The notes under the pieces: generated by a model
Told to the model about the DNA's origin: nothing
The model's database searches: none
Seen by the model: only the letters and a program-made list of their open reading frames with translations
Translations under genes and position numbers: made by a program
Assembly (NCBI GenBank): GCA_013334755.1
Contig: JAAXWX010000004.1
Span: 17,962-81,961 of the forward strand
Length of the DNA: 64,000 nt
Reading direction: 5' to 3'
Source: Chlorobiaceae bacterium
Lineage (GTDB): Bacteria > Bacteroidota > Chlorobiia > Chlorobiales > Chlorobiaceae
In this document: piece by piece, positions 48,088-56,409 of the stretch
Layout of the letters: every line of letters begins with the position of its first letter
How positions within the stretch are numbered: position 1 is the first letter of the stretch

Positions 48088-50862
48088 CTATCCAGTGGTG
48101 CGCAATCCTCCTGAGATGGCGTTGACCGTCAGAAAGAGTTCAGGCAGCATGCCATCGGCCTCCTCCTGCTTTGCTGCATCCTTGAGTGTCCGCCATTGCC
48201 TGAGCAGCTTTATCTGCTGTTGGTGCAGCATATCAAGTCCTTCACGGCGGGGAGCAATAAATTTATTGACATTCAGGCGCTGGATTTCAAGGGGCTCAGA
48301 AAAGAGCAGCTCAATATATTTTTTTGTACGGTGATATTCTGCAGTGATCATGCCGAGGATGCGATCCCTGATGGTAAAGTCATTGACCAATGTTGCGTAT
48401 TGGCTCATGACCTCCAGGTCGGCTGATGCCATGCTTGTGTCAGCATTGCTGATAATATAGCGTAGCGGTGGCCATGCGTGACTGCGGAAGCGGATTTCAT
48501 CGAAGGCCTGAGGGTTCGTGTTGTGCAGATGCTCAAGAGCGGAGCCTACGCCATACCATCCAGAAAGAGAAAAGCGCGCCTGGTTCCAACTGAAAACCCA
48601 GGGAATTGCCCGCAGATCTTTAAGAGTTGTTTGGCCGCTTCTCCGTGAAGGTCGTGATCCTATTCTTGATGATTCAATAATGTCTATAGGGGTTGCTTCA
48701 CGGAAAAAGTTCAGAAATCCTTCCGCCTCGATTAACTCCCGGTAAGCATGATTGCTTTTTTCCGAGAGGATATCCATAACAGGTTCGAGGGGGTGCGCTT
48801 TTTTCGGGCTGTTCTGCTGTTTTGCGATCGCAGCAGTAACACCAGCCATGAAAAGCTCAAGATTATAGACAGCACTGATGCGGTTTGCATACTTCTGTGC
48901 AATAGTTTCTCCCTGTTCGGTAAAACACATTCCTGCATTGAAAGAGCCGTAAGGTTGCGCCTTGAGAAAGCGGTGTGTCGGACCTGCACCACGGCTTATG
49001 CTTCCGCCTCTTCCATGAAAAAAAAGAATAGCTGTGTTGCTGCGTTCGGCCGCTTCAAGCAGGGCCTCCTGGGCCCGGTAAAGCGTCCATGTGCTTGCAA
49101 AAATGCCCCCATCCTTGTTACTGTCGCTGTATCCAATCATGACCTCTTGAACTGCCTTTTTGTTGCCCCCTTTTTTTCTCCGGTACTCGAGACTTCTTCG
49201 GGTAACGGGGTGTTGAAGGAACTCCTCAAGTATCGCAGGGCTTTTTTCGAGATCCTCAATAGTTTCAAAGAGCGGGACAACCGGAAGAATACAGGCGTCA
49301 CCATCACCATCACCGGCCGGTGTCATCAATCCGACCTCACGTGCAAAAAGATAGACGACGAGAAGATCAGAGGTATTTCGGGTCATGCTGACAATGAGGG
49401 AACCGAGTCCACCGGTGCCGTATTGTTTTGTATGGTTGAGTAAGACTTTATAACAGGCAAGCACGGTTTCGGCTTCAGCTCCGACGTTCATATCCGGATG
49501 GGTGAATGGTCGGGGTGACTGGAGTTCCCGGTCGAGGAATGCTCGTCTTGCTTCTTCATCCCATCCCAGAAAATCTGTGCCGTTCAATCCGGAAGCTGTC
49601 ATGAGCTGGGAGAGCGCCAAATCGTGAAAGTGACTGTTCTGACGGATATCAATCGTGCCAAGATGGAAGCCGAAGGTCTGCACAATTCTATAAACCGGTG
49701 CGATTTCAGAATCTGCAATATGCTGTGCTCCGATATCAATGAGTGACTGGCGCAGGAGCGAGAGATCGTCAAGCAGTTCCTCAGAACAGCTGTAACAGCT
49801 TTGTTCAAAGGTCTTCTGAATGGTGTCCGATCTTTCTGCTGTATGCGGAAGCGAGGCGATCATAAGATTAAGGAACTGACGCCAGGGTTCATGGCGGTTT
49901 CGCTGGATAGCCTCAAGGCTTGTCTCTCCCAGCTTCTGGCTGAGACTTGCAATGCGAAAGAGAAGCTGTTTGTCAGGGTTCTGGAGTCTTTCACAAAAAC
50001 TTAATTTCGATGCGATTTCTTCGAGATGTCGCTGAACAAGTGTCAGTGCATTCCGGCGCATATTGATGAGGGTTTCTTCCGTTACTTCAGCCGTTACAAG
50101 GGGATGGCCGTCTCGATCGCCTCCGACCCAGCTGCCGAACGAGAGGCGGGGCAGCGTGCGCGGATCGGATAGTGTACAGGGATCGAATCCTGCATCCTTC
50201 CATGCCTGGAGGAGCCGCTTGTCGAGCATCGGCAAAACCTCAGGAAAAATATTGAATAGGTAGTGAATGACATTTCTGCGTTCATCCGATACCTCTGGCT
50301 TTTCAAACAGGATCTCTCCTGTTCTCCAGAGTCTTTCCATGACGACCTTGATTTCATTGCGTATGTCGACCTTTTCCAGTGGTGTCCACATCTGGTTTTC
50401 GCGTTTCACCAGTAACAGATAGAGCTGCCGGTGCTGTTCAAGTACGGTTTTGCGTTTCGCTTCGGTTGGATGGGCTGTCAGGACGGCATTTATGGCGATC
50501 TCCGGCAGGAGTGTGCGAATTTCTGTTTCAGTGATGCCGAGTTCCCTGAGCCGCCCGAGGGTTCTTCCCCAGAGACCGGTGAGATGTGATAATCCCTGCT
50601 CGGCTTCAAGCGCACGCCGGTTCTGTGCGGCAGAGTTTTCCTCAGCCATATTGAGCAGCTGGAATAAAATAGAAAATGCCTGAAGAGCGCGTTCGGAGTT
50701 CGGATAGCATTCAAGCGGCATGCCGGTATTTTGCCAGGGCAGATGTTCTGCGAGTTCATGTTCTCCAAGGTCGTGGAGCACCTCCTGAAAGCAGAGGAGG
50801 AGAAACATAAAATCGCGTTCAGCTTTTTCAAAATCGATAACACTGCTCGTTGTCGTGATCAT
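48088..50862 (-). CDS. ppc: Phosphoenolpyruvate carboxylase
   Basis: Carboxylates PEP to oxaloacetate, replenishing the reductive TCA cycle. 924 residues. Catalytic His in VLTAHPTEAKRKTVLEQH, the second signature MIGYSDSNKDGGIFAS, the glycine loop FFHGRGGSISRGAGPTHRF, and a C-terminus LTVNAISGGLRTTG replacing the usual MRNTG-type end. Full length with both signatures. Transcribed away from pscC across a 245-base shared upstream region. Downstream, a 9-bp dyad (GTGGCATTT near 48035 with its complement near 48085) may form its 3' end. Confidence 0.97.
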   Translation of the reverse strand: MITTTSSVIDFEKAERDFMFLLLCFQEVLHDLGEHELAEHLPWQNTGMPLECYPNSERALQAFSILFQLLNMAEENSAAQNRRALEAEQGLSHLTGLWGRTLGRLRELGITETEIRTLLPEIAINAVLTAHPTEAKRKTVLEQHRQLYLLLVKRENQMWTPLEKVDIRNEIKVVMERLWRTGEILFEKPEVSDERRNVIHYLFNIFPEVLPMLDKRLLQAWKDAGFDPCTLSDPRTLPRLSFGSWVGGDRDGHPLVTAEVTEETLINMRRNALTLVQRHLEEIASKLSFCERLQNPDKQLLFRIASLSQKLGETSLEAIQRNRHEPWRQFLNLMIASLPHTAERSDTIQKTFEQSCYSCSEELLDDLSLLRQSLIDIGAQHIADSEIAPVYRIVQTFGFHLGTIDIRQNSHFHDLALSQLMTASGLNGTDFLGWDEEARRAFLDRELQSPRPFTHPDMNVGAEAETVLACYKVLLNHTKQYGTGGLGSLIVSMTRNTSDLLVVYLFAREVGLMTPAGDGDGDACILPVVPLFETIEDLEKSPAILEEFLQHPVTRRSLEYRRKKGGNKKAVQEVMIGYSDSNKDGGIFASTWTLYRAQEALLEAAERSNTAILFFHGRGGSISRGAGPTHRFLKAQPYGSFNAGMCFTEQGETIAQKYANRISAVYNLELFMAGVTAAIAKQQNSPKKAHPLEPVMDILSEKSNHAYRELIEAEGFLNFFREATPIDIIESSRIGSRPSRRSGQTTLKDLRAIPWVFSWNQARFSLSGWYGVGSALEHLHNTNPQAFDEIRFRSHAWPPLRYIISNADTSMASADLEVMSQYATLVNDFTIRDRILGMITAEYHRTKKYIELLFSEPLEIQRLNVNKFIAPRREGLDMLHQQQIKLLRQWRTLKDAAKQEEADGMLPELFLTVNAISGGLRTTG

Positions 50863-51006
50863 AAGAAAAACAATCTTTCAGATTATTGGCCGATACCTTT
50901 TGCAGTATTCTAAAAAATCAATTGAGTTACAAATAAGGATCTGCTTTTACTGGTGCACCTGATTTAGGCGACTCGGTTCGGTGGATCAGAAGATTCTGGT
51001 TGTTGT

Positions 51007-51029
51007 CAGAAAGCTTTTTAAGCTTTCTG
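51007..51029. repeat. 10-bp perfect hairpin in the ppc-pscC intergenic region
   Basis: CAGAAAGCTT at 51007-51016 pairs perfectly with 51020-51029 over a 3-base loop. It sits about 80 bases upstream of pscC and 145 upstream of ppc, immediately before a promoter-like element. It could be an operator for either gene. Confidence 0.45.
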
Positions 51030-51030
51030 T

Positions 51031-51059
51031 TTGTCGTCTTTACTATTTATGCTTATCTT
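51031..51059 (+). promoter_or_regulatory. Candidate sigma-70-type promoter for pscC
   Basis: TTGTCG at 51031-51036 and TATCTT at 51054-51059 are separated by 17 bases, each matching 4 of 6 consensus positions. The start codon of pscC is 49 bases further on. Found by eye only. Confidence 0.3.
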
Positions 51060-51107
51060 ACTCAATAATTTTTTGGGTAAGCCTACTAACCTAATTCATT
51101 ACCAGTC

Positions 51108-51758
51108 ATGGACAACAAATCAAATGGTAAGCTTGCCGCTTTAGCCGCAGGCGGGGCTGTCTTAATGGGGGCTTTGTTTTTCGGGTTGTCATTTATAACC
51201 GGGTACAAGTTGCCGGCTGACACACTCTCACCGTTTATAACACCGTTGAGCTCATTTGCGGGTTGGATTTCACTGATTTTGTTTGCCTCGCTTGTTATTA
51301 TGGGTCTTGGCAAGATGTCTTCCAGAATCAGTTCCAAGTGGTTTTTAAGTTTCCCGCTCAGCATTATTGCCATTGTTGCCGTGATGTTTGCCTCGTTATG
51401 GTTCAGGCCATCAGGATTATTGATGTCCACTACTGGTCGCACGACCATGCTTGACGGCAAGTATATCCGTTCCATTGCTGAATTGAAAGCCTATCTGGAA
51501 AAGCCTGTTTTATCAGCCAATGTTCCTGTAGCGCCTCCAGGTTTTGATTTCAAGGCTGCAAAGGAACTATGGATTGCCAAATGCACCATCTGTCATTCTC
51601 AGGAGTCAACGATGGATGCCTTCAAGACCAAGTACAAGAAGACGGGCAAAATCGATATCATTGTCAAGCGTATGGAGCAAGCGGCTGGTGGTCAGATTAC
51701 TCCGGATGAATCAACAAGAATCATGCAGTTCCTGAACGAGGGGCTTGACAAATACTGA
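51108..51758 (+). CDS. pscC: Photosynthetic reaction centre cytochrome c subunit PscC (cytochrome c-z/c-551)
   Basis: 216 residues. Three N-terminal transmembrane helices (about residues 9-31, 50-68, 79-99), then a periplasmic c-type heme domain with Cys159, Cys162, His163 (CTICH) and a likely axial Met189 in VKRME. The start MDNKSNGKLAAL and the patches MGLGKMSS, KWFLSFPLSI, DGKYIRS and TKYKKTGK are those of PscC of green sulfur bacteria. It donates electrons from the cytochrome bc complex or soluble cytochrome to P840 in the homodimeric type I reaction centre. Monocistronic, with a terminator after it. This gene fixes the lineage of the window. Confidence 0.95.
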   Translation: MDNKSNGKLAALAAGGAVLMGALFFGLSFITGYKLPADTLSPFITPLSSFAGWISLILFASLVIMGLGKMSSRISSKWFLSFPLSIIAIVAVMFASLWFRPSGLLMSTTGRTTMLDGKYIRSIAELKAYLEKPVLSANVPVAPPGFDFKAAKELWIAKCTICHSQESTMDAFKTKYKKTGKIDIIVKRMEQAAGGQITPDESTRIMQFLNEGLDKY

Positions 51759-51794
51759 TCGACAGGTAATCCGTTTATTAAGTATAACGTTTAC

Positions 51795-51831
51795 AAAAAA
51801 AACCTCAGAGTGCTCCTCTGAGGTTTTTTTT
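51795..51831. terminator. Bidirectional Rho-independent terminator between pscC and queF
   Basis: A-run plus CCTCAGAG (ends 51810) pairs with CTCTGAGG plus T-run (51816-51831) over a 5-base loop: 16 perfect pairs including A-T. It has a T-run in both directions, so it serves both convergent genes. Confidence 0.92.
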
Positions 51832-51844
51832 GCCTTTTTCTTTT

Positions 51845-52195
51845 TCAGTGAGATGCACTATAGTTCACCGTGACGGTTTCGGTAATCCCTCCCCTTGCTT
51901 TCCATTCCGTCATTACGCTGAGAGATCTTGGTTGTAGCAGAGAGACAAGATCATCAAGAATTCTGTTGGTGATGTTCTCATAAAAGATACCGGCATTACG
52001 AAACTCGAGAAAATAGTATTTCAGAGATTTCAGCTCAATACAGTGTTTATCAGGCACATAGCGTACAGTTATTGTGCCAAAATCCGGAAGCCCGGTTTTA
52101 GGGCAGACTGATGTAAATTCCGCATTGACGATCTCGATGATATAGTCTCTGTCCGGGTAGGTATTGTCGAAGAGTTCAAGGAGTTCTTTTTTCAT
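51845..52195 (-). CDS. queF: NADPH-dependent preQ0 reductase QueF (short type)
   Basis: Reduces 7-cyano-7-deazaguanine to preQ1 in queuosine biosynthesis. 116 residues, the single-domain type. The catalytic Cys lies in AEFTSVCPKTGLPDFGTI and the family ELKSLKYYFLEFRN block (the substrate-binding motif) follows; His in the C-terminal part is absent from the visible LQPRSLSVM tail as is usual. No preQ1 riboswitch-like pattern was seen upstream. Confidence 0.95.
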   Translation of the reverse strand: MKKELLELFDNTYPDRDYIIEIVNAEFTSVCPKTGLPDFGTITVRYVPDKHCIELKSLKYYFLEFRNAGIFYENITNRILDDLVSLLQPRSLSVMTEWKARGGITETVTVNYSASH

Positions 52196-52344
52196 GCAAG
52201 TATCAGGATTTGATTGGATTGTTTTTTATCGGATTTTTCAGCTAAAAAGAGTTCATTGTGATGCAAAATAAAAATCCGTTGCGATTTTTCGGTAACTTTC
52301 ATGTGGATTTTATCGTTGTTTCTCCAAGTAAATAGTCGTCAATT

Positions 52345-53055
52345 ATGGAGATATCCCGAGAAAAAGAAGGGTTGGAACTGAAACAGCTCTACAAGTCATT
52401 GGCTTCTGAGTATGATCTTGCTGAAAGGTGTTATACTTTTGGCGCGCACTCGTTCAATTTTCTCAGTGTGCTCGACAGTTATGCCCTGCTTGACCGGATA
52501 TCGCCCGAAGAGTTCATCAAGGATGAACAGATGCCCTACTGGGCGGAAATATGGCCATCAGCAATTGTGCTATCCTCATTTATCGCAGACGAGCTTTCAC
52601 TTGGGGGTTTACGTGTGATTGAATTAGGCGCCGGTGTTGGCATGGCTTCGGTTGTTGCCGCCTGGAAAGGCGCCAGTGTTCTGGTTACTGACTACTCTCT
52701 CGAAGCACTTCGTTTTGCCAGGTATAATGCTTTGAAAAACAGGGTGGTGGTTGAAAGCGAGCGGCTTGACTGGCGGCTTGTTCAGTGTCCTGAACAGTTT
52801 GATCTGCTGTTTGCCGCCGATGTGCTTTATGAAAGGGTGAATCTGCTTCCTGTTGTAACGGCGATCGATAAACTGCTTAAACCTGATGGTATTGCTTATA
52901 TCGCTGATCCGCGAAGGAGACTCGCCGAGCAGTTTCTTGATCTTGCTGCAGAAAACGATTTTTCGATAACCCCGTTTCAGAGAAAGTATACCGGAGGTTC
53001 TCAGTCTGTTGCGGTGAATATCTACAAAATGGCACGACAATCAACAAGTACATGA
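52345..53055 (+). CDS. Class I SAM-dependent methyltransferase (METTL/Methyltransf_16-like)
   Basis: 236 residues. SAM motif I is VIELGAGVGMASVVAAWKGASVLVTDY and is preceded by MPYWAEIWPSAIVLSSFI, a feature of the protein-lysine or nicotinamide methyltransferase-like group. DLLFAADVLYERVN corresponds to motif IV with the DVLYE end typical of the group. The target is unknown; protein-lysine methylation is the best guess. It opens a closely packed plus-strand series: its stop overlaps the next gene by 4 bases (ATGA). Confidence 0.85.
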   Translation: MEISREKEGLELKQLYKSLASEYDLAERCYTFGAHSFNFLSVLDSYALLDRISPEEFIKDEQMPYWAEIWPSAIVLSSFIADELSLGGLRVIELGAGVGMASVVAAWKGASVLVTDYSLEALRFARYNALKNRVVVESERLDWRLVQCPEQFDLLFAADVLYERVNLLPVVTAIDKLLKPDGIAYIADPRRRLAEQFLDLAAENDFSITPFQRKYTGGSQSVAVNIYKMARQSTST

Positions 53056-53915
53056 TGCACAAGGCAGAGAAGCTTTCTGTTTGCTGGCGTTATCATGCAG
53101 GTCATGACGCACTGATCTGGCAGCTGATGTTTACCAGTACCGGTAATCTTATCGGACAGAAGCGCTTTGCTGGCAGCCGGCAGGCACTCTTTTTCGGTAT
53201 TGATACCGCGACAGGCAGCATATTTTGCGATGACTTTCTCCTTATGGATCATATCCATCCGTTTTCCGAGACGGACAACTGGTTTACCGGATTTGAAACC
53301 ACCCTCGGAGATCTTGTTTATTGCCATACCTGTAAGTCTGACAGCCCCGAGCACCGAGGAATATGGGCTGTTGATTTCATGAGCGGCAGAGTAGTATGGT
53401 CACGGCCGGATATTGTTTTTGTTGCCAATCTTGAAGATGAGTTTCTTGTCTATAAGTCAGTGGTATTTGCGGGTTTTCCCGAACGTCATTTTCTGCTTAT
53501 TGATCCGTTTACCGGTGCCGACATTCGGTGTCTGGGCCTTGATAGTCTTGAAGTACATGCAATCAGAGAGGCCGTGGTGCAGGAAGAGGTGCGCCAGCAG
53601 GTCACACTTCCGGAGGTTGTGATGGAAGGGATGCCTGTAGAGCGTGCAGCCCTGCAAAGAGCTGGTATTGCCGAAACAAATCGATGCGAATGTATCGTTC
53701 AGGGTTCGCTGACTGTTGCGGCATTGCATGAAAAAAGGCAGTTGCCCGACGTATGGGACACTGTACTGAAGGTATGGCAGAATGATCGACTTGTTTATGC
53801 CGATTGTATGGAAGAATGTGTTGAAAAACCAGGCCGTAACAATTTTTTGATCAGGTGTGACCATATGTACTATCTCAAAGGTAAAGAGGAATTGATAAGT
53901 GTTGCACTCTCATGA
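53052..53915 (+). CDS. DUF4905-like protein of unknown function
   Basis: 287 residues with no membrane segment or signal peptide. It looks like beta-propeller-type repeats: runs such as [34 protein letters not shown] and [17 protein letters not shown] read as blades. I associate it with the DUF4905 group from Bacteroidetes/Chlorobi, from memory. ATG 53052 overlaps the methyltransferase stop, and its own stop overlaps the xer start, so all three are translated together. Role unknown. Confidence 0.65.
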   Translation: MMHKAEKLSVCWRYHAGHDALIWQLMFTSTGNLIGQKRFAGSRQALFFGIDTATGSIFCDDFLLMDHIHPFSETDNWFTGFETTLGDLVYCHTCKSDSPEHRGIWAVDFMSGRVVWSRPDIVFVANLEDEFLVYKSVVFAGFPERHFLLIDPFTGADIRCLGLDSLEVHAIREAVVQEEVRQQVTLPEVVMEGMPVERAALQRAGIAETNRCECIVQGSLTVAALHEKRQLPDVWDTVLKVWQNDRLVYADCMEECVEKPGRNNFLIRCDHMYYLKGKEELISVALS

Positions 53916-54922
53916 AGGATTCATCACCGTGTGCCTTACCGCCCCTGTTTCTGGAGGGTTCTCTTCCGATCAGTGATTTCCTCAATAAACTTCTGATACT
54001 TAAAAATCTGTCGCCTAATACTGTTATTGCATACAAAACCGATCTGGTTCAGTTTTTTTCATTTCTTTCACGGCATCTCGGGCTTGCTGATTTGAATGGT
54101 TTTGATCCGGAGAAGGTGACCTATAATGAAGTAAGGTTTTTTATGGCCTCTTTGATCGAGCAGGGAATTCAGCAACGATCGATCGCCAGAAAACTTGCCT
54201 CAATCAAGAGTTTTTATCGATATATGCTGGAGGCCGGTCATATCAGGAGTTCTCTCTTTTCCTCATTTGCCACTCCTAAATATCCCCGGCGTGTTCCCGG
54301 ATTTTTAACTGAACAACAGACGGAAAAGCTTTTTAACGAACTGCTTCCGGCCAATCTGCACAGGTTCAGGAAGCCGGAAAAAAAAGAAATCGATGAATGC
54401 TTTATTCGTGAACGTGACCGGAGTATTCTTGAACTGCTCTATTGCAGCGGCCTTCGTATTTCAGAACTGATTGGGTTGACGATGGAGTGCCTCGATCTTG
54501 ACGGTGGATATGTCAAACTGACCGGAAAGGGAAGAAAGCAGAGAATTGTTCCTGTCGGACGGCAGGCAATCGATGCGCTTAAAAAATATTTTGAAGTCCG
54601 GGGAAACTTCTTTAGAATGAAAGGAGAAAGGGAGGAAAACGAGTTGCTCTATATCTTTGTAACCAAAAGGGGCAAAAAGCTTTATCCTATGCTTGTGCAG
54701 AGATTGACCACAAAATATCTCCTTCCTGTTACTGATCAGAAAAAGAAAAATCCACATCTTCTGCGACATACATTTGCAACACATCTGCTGAACAGCGGAG
54801 CGGATCTAACCAGTGTCAGTGAAATGCTTGGACACAGTAACCTTTCAACAACTGAAATCTACACACACGTTACCTTTGAGCGCTTGAAGGAGGTTTACCG
54901 GAAAGCGCATCCCAAAGCTTAG
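53912..54922 (+). CDS. xerD: Tyrosine recombinase XerC/XerD family
   Basis: 336 residues with an N-terminal SAM-like core-binding domain and C-terminal catalytic domain. Catalytic residues: Arg in [13 protein letters not shown], Lys in LTGKGRKQR, His-x-x-Arg in [12 protein letters not shown], His in [15 protein letters not shown], whose Tyr is the nucleophile. Length is a little over Xer (about 300) because of an insert near residues 145-165 and 225-245. Likely resolves chromosome dimers at dif. No integron or prophage signs around. The choice between XerC and XerD is not settled by sequence. Confidence 0.9.
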   Translation: MKDSSPCALPPLFLEGSLPISDFLNKLLILKNLSPNTVIAYKTDLVQFFSFLSRHLGLADLNGFDPEKVTYNEVRFFMASLIEQGIQQRSIARKLASIKSFYRYMLEAGHIRSSLFSSFATPKYPRRVPGFLTEQQTEKLFNELLPANLHRFRKPEKKEIDECFIRERDRSILELLYCSGLRISELIGLTMECLDLDGGYVKLTGKGRKQRIVPVGRQAIDALKKYFEVRGNFFRMKGEREENELLYIFVTKRGKKLYPMLVQRLTTKYLLPVTDQKKKNPHLLRHTFATHLLNSGADLTSVSEMLGHSNLSTTEIYTHVTFERLKEVYRKAHPKA

Positions 54923-54932
54923 TTTTATTGCG

Positions 54933-54963
54933 GACTTCGGATAATTTTATTTGCACCGGAGTC
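54933..54963. terminator. Weak hairpin between xer and hpf
   Basis: GACTTCGG at 54933-54940 pairs with CCGGAGTC at 54956-54963 (one G-T pair, 15-base loop), followed by TTGTTCC. Possible partial terminator before hpf. Confidence 0.4.
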
Positions 54964-55005
54964 TTGTTCCTTCATGACGTTCACCTTATTTAAACGGAGT
55001 ATATT

Positions 55006-55326
55006 ATGACAAAAGTTGTCGTTAATGATGCAGTCAATGTTACGGTTACCTTACGCCACTCCAATAATCACAACAATATAGAAGAGTATGCCCGCAACGC
55101 AGTACTCGCTCTTACAAGGGTTTTTCCCGGTATTATCAGTTGCCATATCATCCTTGATCATCAGAAAAATGACTTTGAAAAAAACAAGCTTGCAGAGATA
55201 ACGGTGCATGTGCCGCAGAATGTTCTTGTTGCAAAGGAAGCCCGTACGGCCTATGAACAGGCTATCGACAGCTGTGTCGAAGCATTGAGTCGTCAGCTTC
55301 AGAAGTACAAGGAAAAATTGCAATAA
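55006..55326 (+). CDS. hpf: Ribosome hibernation-promoting factor, short form
   Basis: 106 residues, the HPF/RaiA core only (no dimerising C-terminal domain). Pattern includes VTVTLRHSNNHNNIEEYARNAV, ILDHQKNDFEKNKLAEITVHVPQNVLVAKE and a basic tail. It binds the small subunit decoding site and stores ribosomes during starvation or darkness. A GGAG ribosome site lies 7 bases before the ATG. Next gene is hprK, separated by a hairpin. Confidence 0.93.
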   Translation: MTKVVVNDAVNVTVTLRHSNNHNNIEEYARNAVLALTRVFPGIISCHIILDHQKNDFEKNKLAEITVHVPQNVLVAKEARTAYEQAIDSCVEALSRQLQKYKEKLQ

Positions 55327-55339
55327 CAGCCTGGCTCAG

Positions 55340-55378
55340 GAAGTCTGCAGGGTGAGAGGAGAAATGCCCTGCAGCTTC
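55340..55378 (+). terminator. Hairpin between hpf and hprK
   Basis: CTGCAGGG at 55345-55352 pairs with CCCTGCAG at 55367-55374, extended by GAAG/CTTC with one bulged base. It lies 14 bases after hpf and is followed by a pyrimidine-rich stretch. It could attenuate transcription into hprK. Confidence 0.55.
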
Positions 55379-55413
55379 TCTTGAGTTTATTAACACATCT
55401 ATTGCTGAAGCCC

Positions 55414-56409
55414 ATGAATCTTGATCAAAAAGGATTAAAAAAGCGATCAATAACGGTCGCCTATTTTTTTAATACTATCGGCAAGAAGCACGATATCAAA
55501 TTGCGGCGTCTCAACAATGTCGATGAACAGAAACGGCGTATTTTTGAGCGGGATCTTCACAGGCCAGGGCTTGCCCTTGCAGGCTTTACCAATCTTTTTA
55601 CCTATAAACGGGTTCAGATTTTCGGAAATACCGAGACAAGGTTTTTAAATCACCTTGAAGAAGAGGAGAGGACCAGGGTGTTTGCAAATCTTGTACGATT
55701 TAAAATGCCCTGCATTATCCTGACCAGTAATAACAAGTTGCCGCAGAATCTTCTTGATATGGCAACCAATGCAGGTATTCCCGTCTATATCACCCGGCAC
55801 TCTTCAACAAAAACGATTTATCTTGTAACCGGATTTCTGGATGACCAGTTTTCGCTTTATCAGCAGTATCATGGCTCAATGGTTGATGTCTATGGTGTCG
55901 GGGTGCTGCTTACAGGCAAGAGCGGTCTTGGAAAGTCCGAGATTGCACTTGATCTCATTGAGAGAGGGCATGGTCTCGTGGCTGATGATGTTGTTGTTAT
56001 CCATCGGAAAGGAGAGTCAATGATGCTCAATGCCAAAAGAAACAATATCATCGACCATTTTATGGAAATCCGTGGTCTTGGTGTTGTCGATGTCAAGGCG
56101 AATTTTGGTATCCGGGCAATTCGAGATGTCAAGGAGGTACAGGTTGTTGTTGAGCTTCTCGAATGGAACAAAGAGATAGTCTATGAGCGGCTCGGATTGG
56201 ATACCAAATTTATAAAGATTCTCGGTGTTGATGTCCCGCTGGTCGAATTACCTATATTTCCCGGTAAAAACATTACCGTTATCATTGAGGTGGTTGCACT
56301 TAACTTCCTTTTGAAACGTTACTCGAACTATGTGGCTGCTGAGGCGCTGACCGACAGAATAAATAATGTGATCAACAGTGAGAAGACAGAGATTGACAGT
56401 CATGATTGA
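55414..56409 (+). CDS. hprK: HPr kinase/phosphorylase
   Basis: 331 residues from ATG 55414 (MNLDQKGLKKRSITVAYFFN); a TTG at 55381 would add 11 residues. Walker A LLTGKSGLGKSEIALDLIERGH (about residues 165-186) and the HprK signature MEIRGLGVVDVKANFGIRAI are both present. It phosphorylates Ser of HPr in response to metabolite levels. HPr and PTS permeases are not in the window; green sulfur bacteria do not use sugar PTS as a main route, so this is likely a regulatory cascade. Stop overlaps the binding-lipoprotein start by 8 bases. Confidence 0.95.
   Translation: MNLDQKGLKKRSITVAYFFNTIGKKHDIKLRRLNNVDEQKRRIFERDLHRPGLALAGFTNLFTYKRVQIFGNTETRFLNHLEEEERTRVFANLVRFKMPCIILTSNNKLPQNLLDMATNAGIPVYITRHSSTKTIYLVTGFLDDQFSLYQQYHGSMVDVYGVGVLLTGKSGLGKSEIALDLIERGHGLVADDVVVIHRKGESMMLNAKRNNIIDHFMEIRGLGVVDVKANFGIRAIRDVKEVQVVVELLEWNKEIVYERLGLDTKFIKILGVDVPLVELPIFPGKNITVIIEVVALNFLLKRYSNYVAAEALTDRINNVINSEKTEIDSHD

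Noticed and set aside
48748..49443. 231-codon plus-strand frame inside ppc
   Set aside because: Lies opposite a complete PEP carboxylase signature region; shadow.
52196..52344. preQ1 riboswitch upstream of queF
   Set aside because: The short A/T-rich leader shows no match to the preQ1-I core when read on the minus strand.
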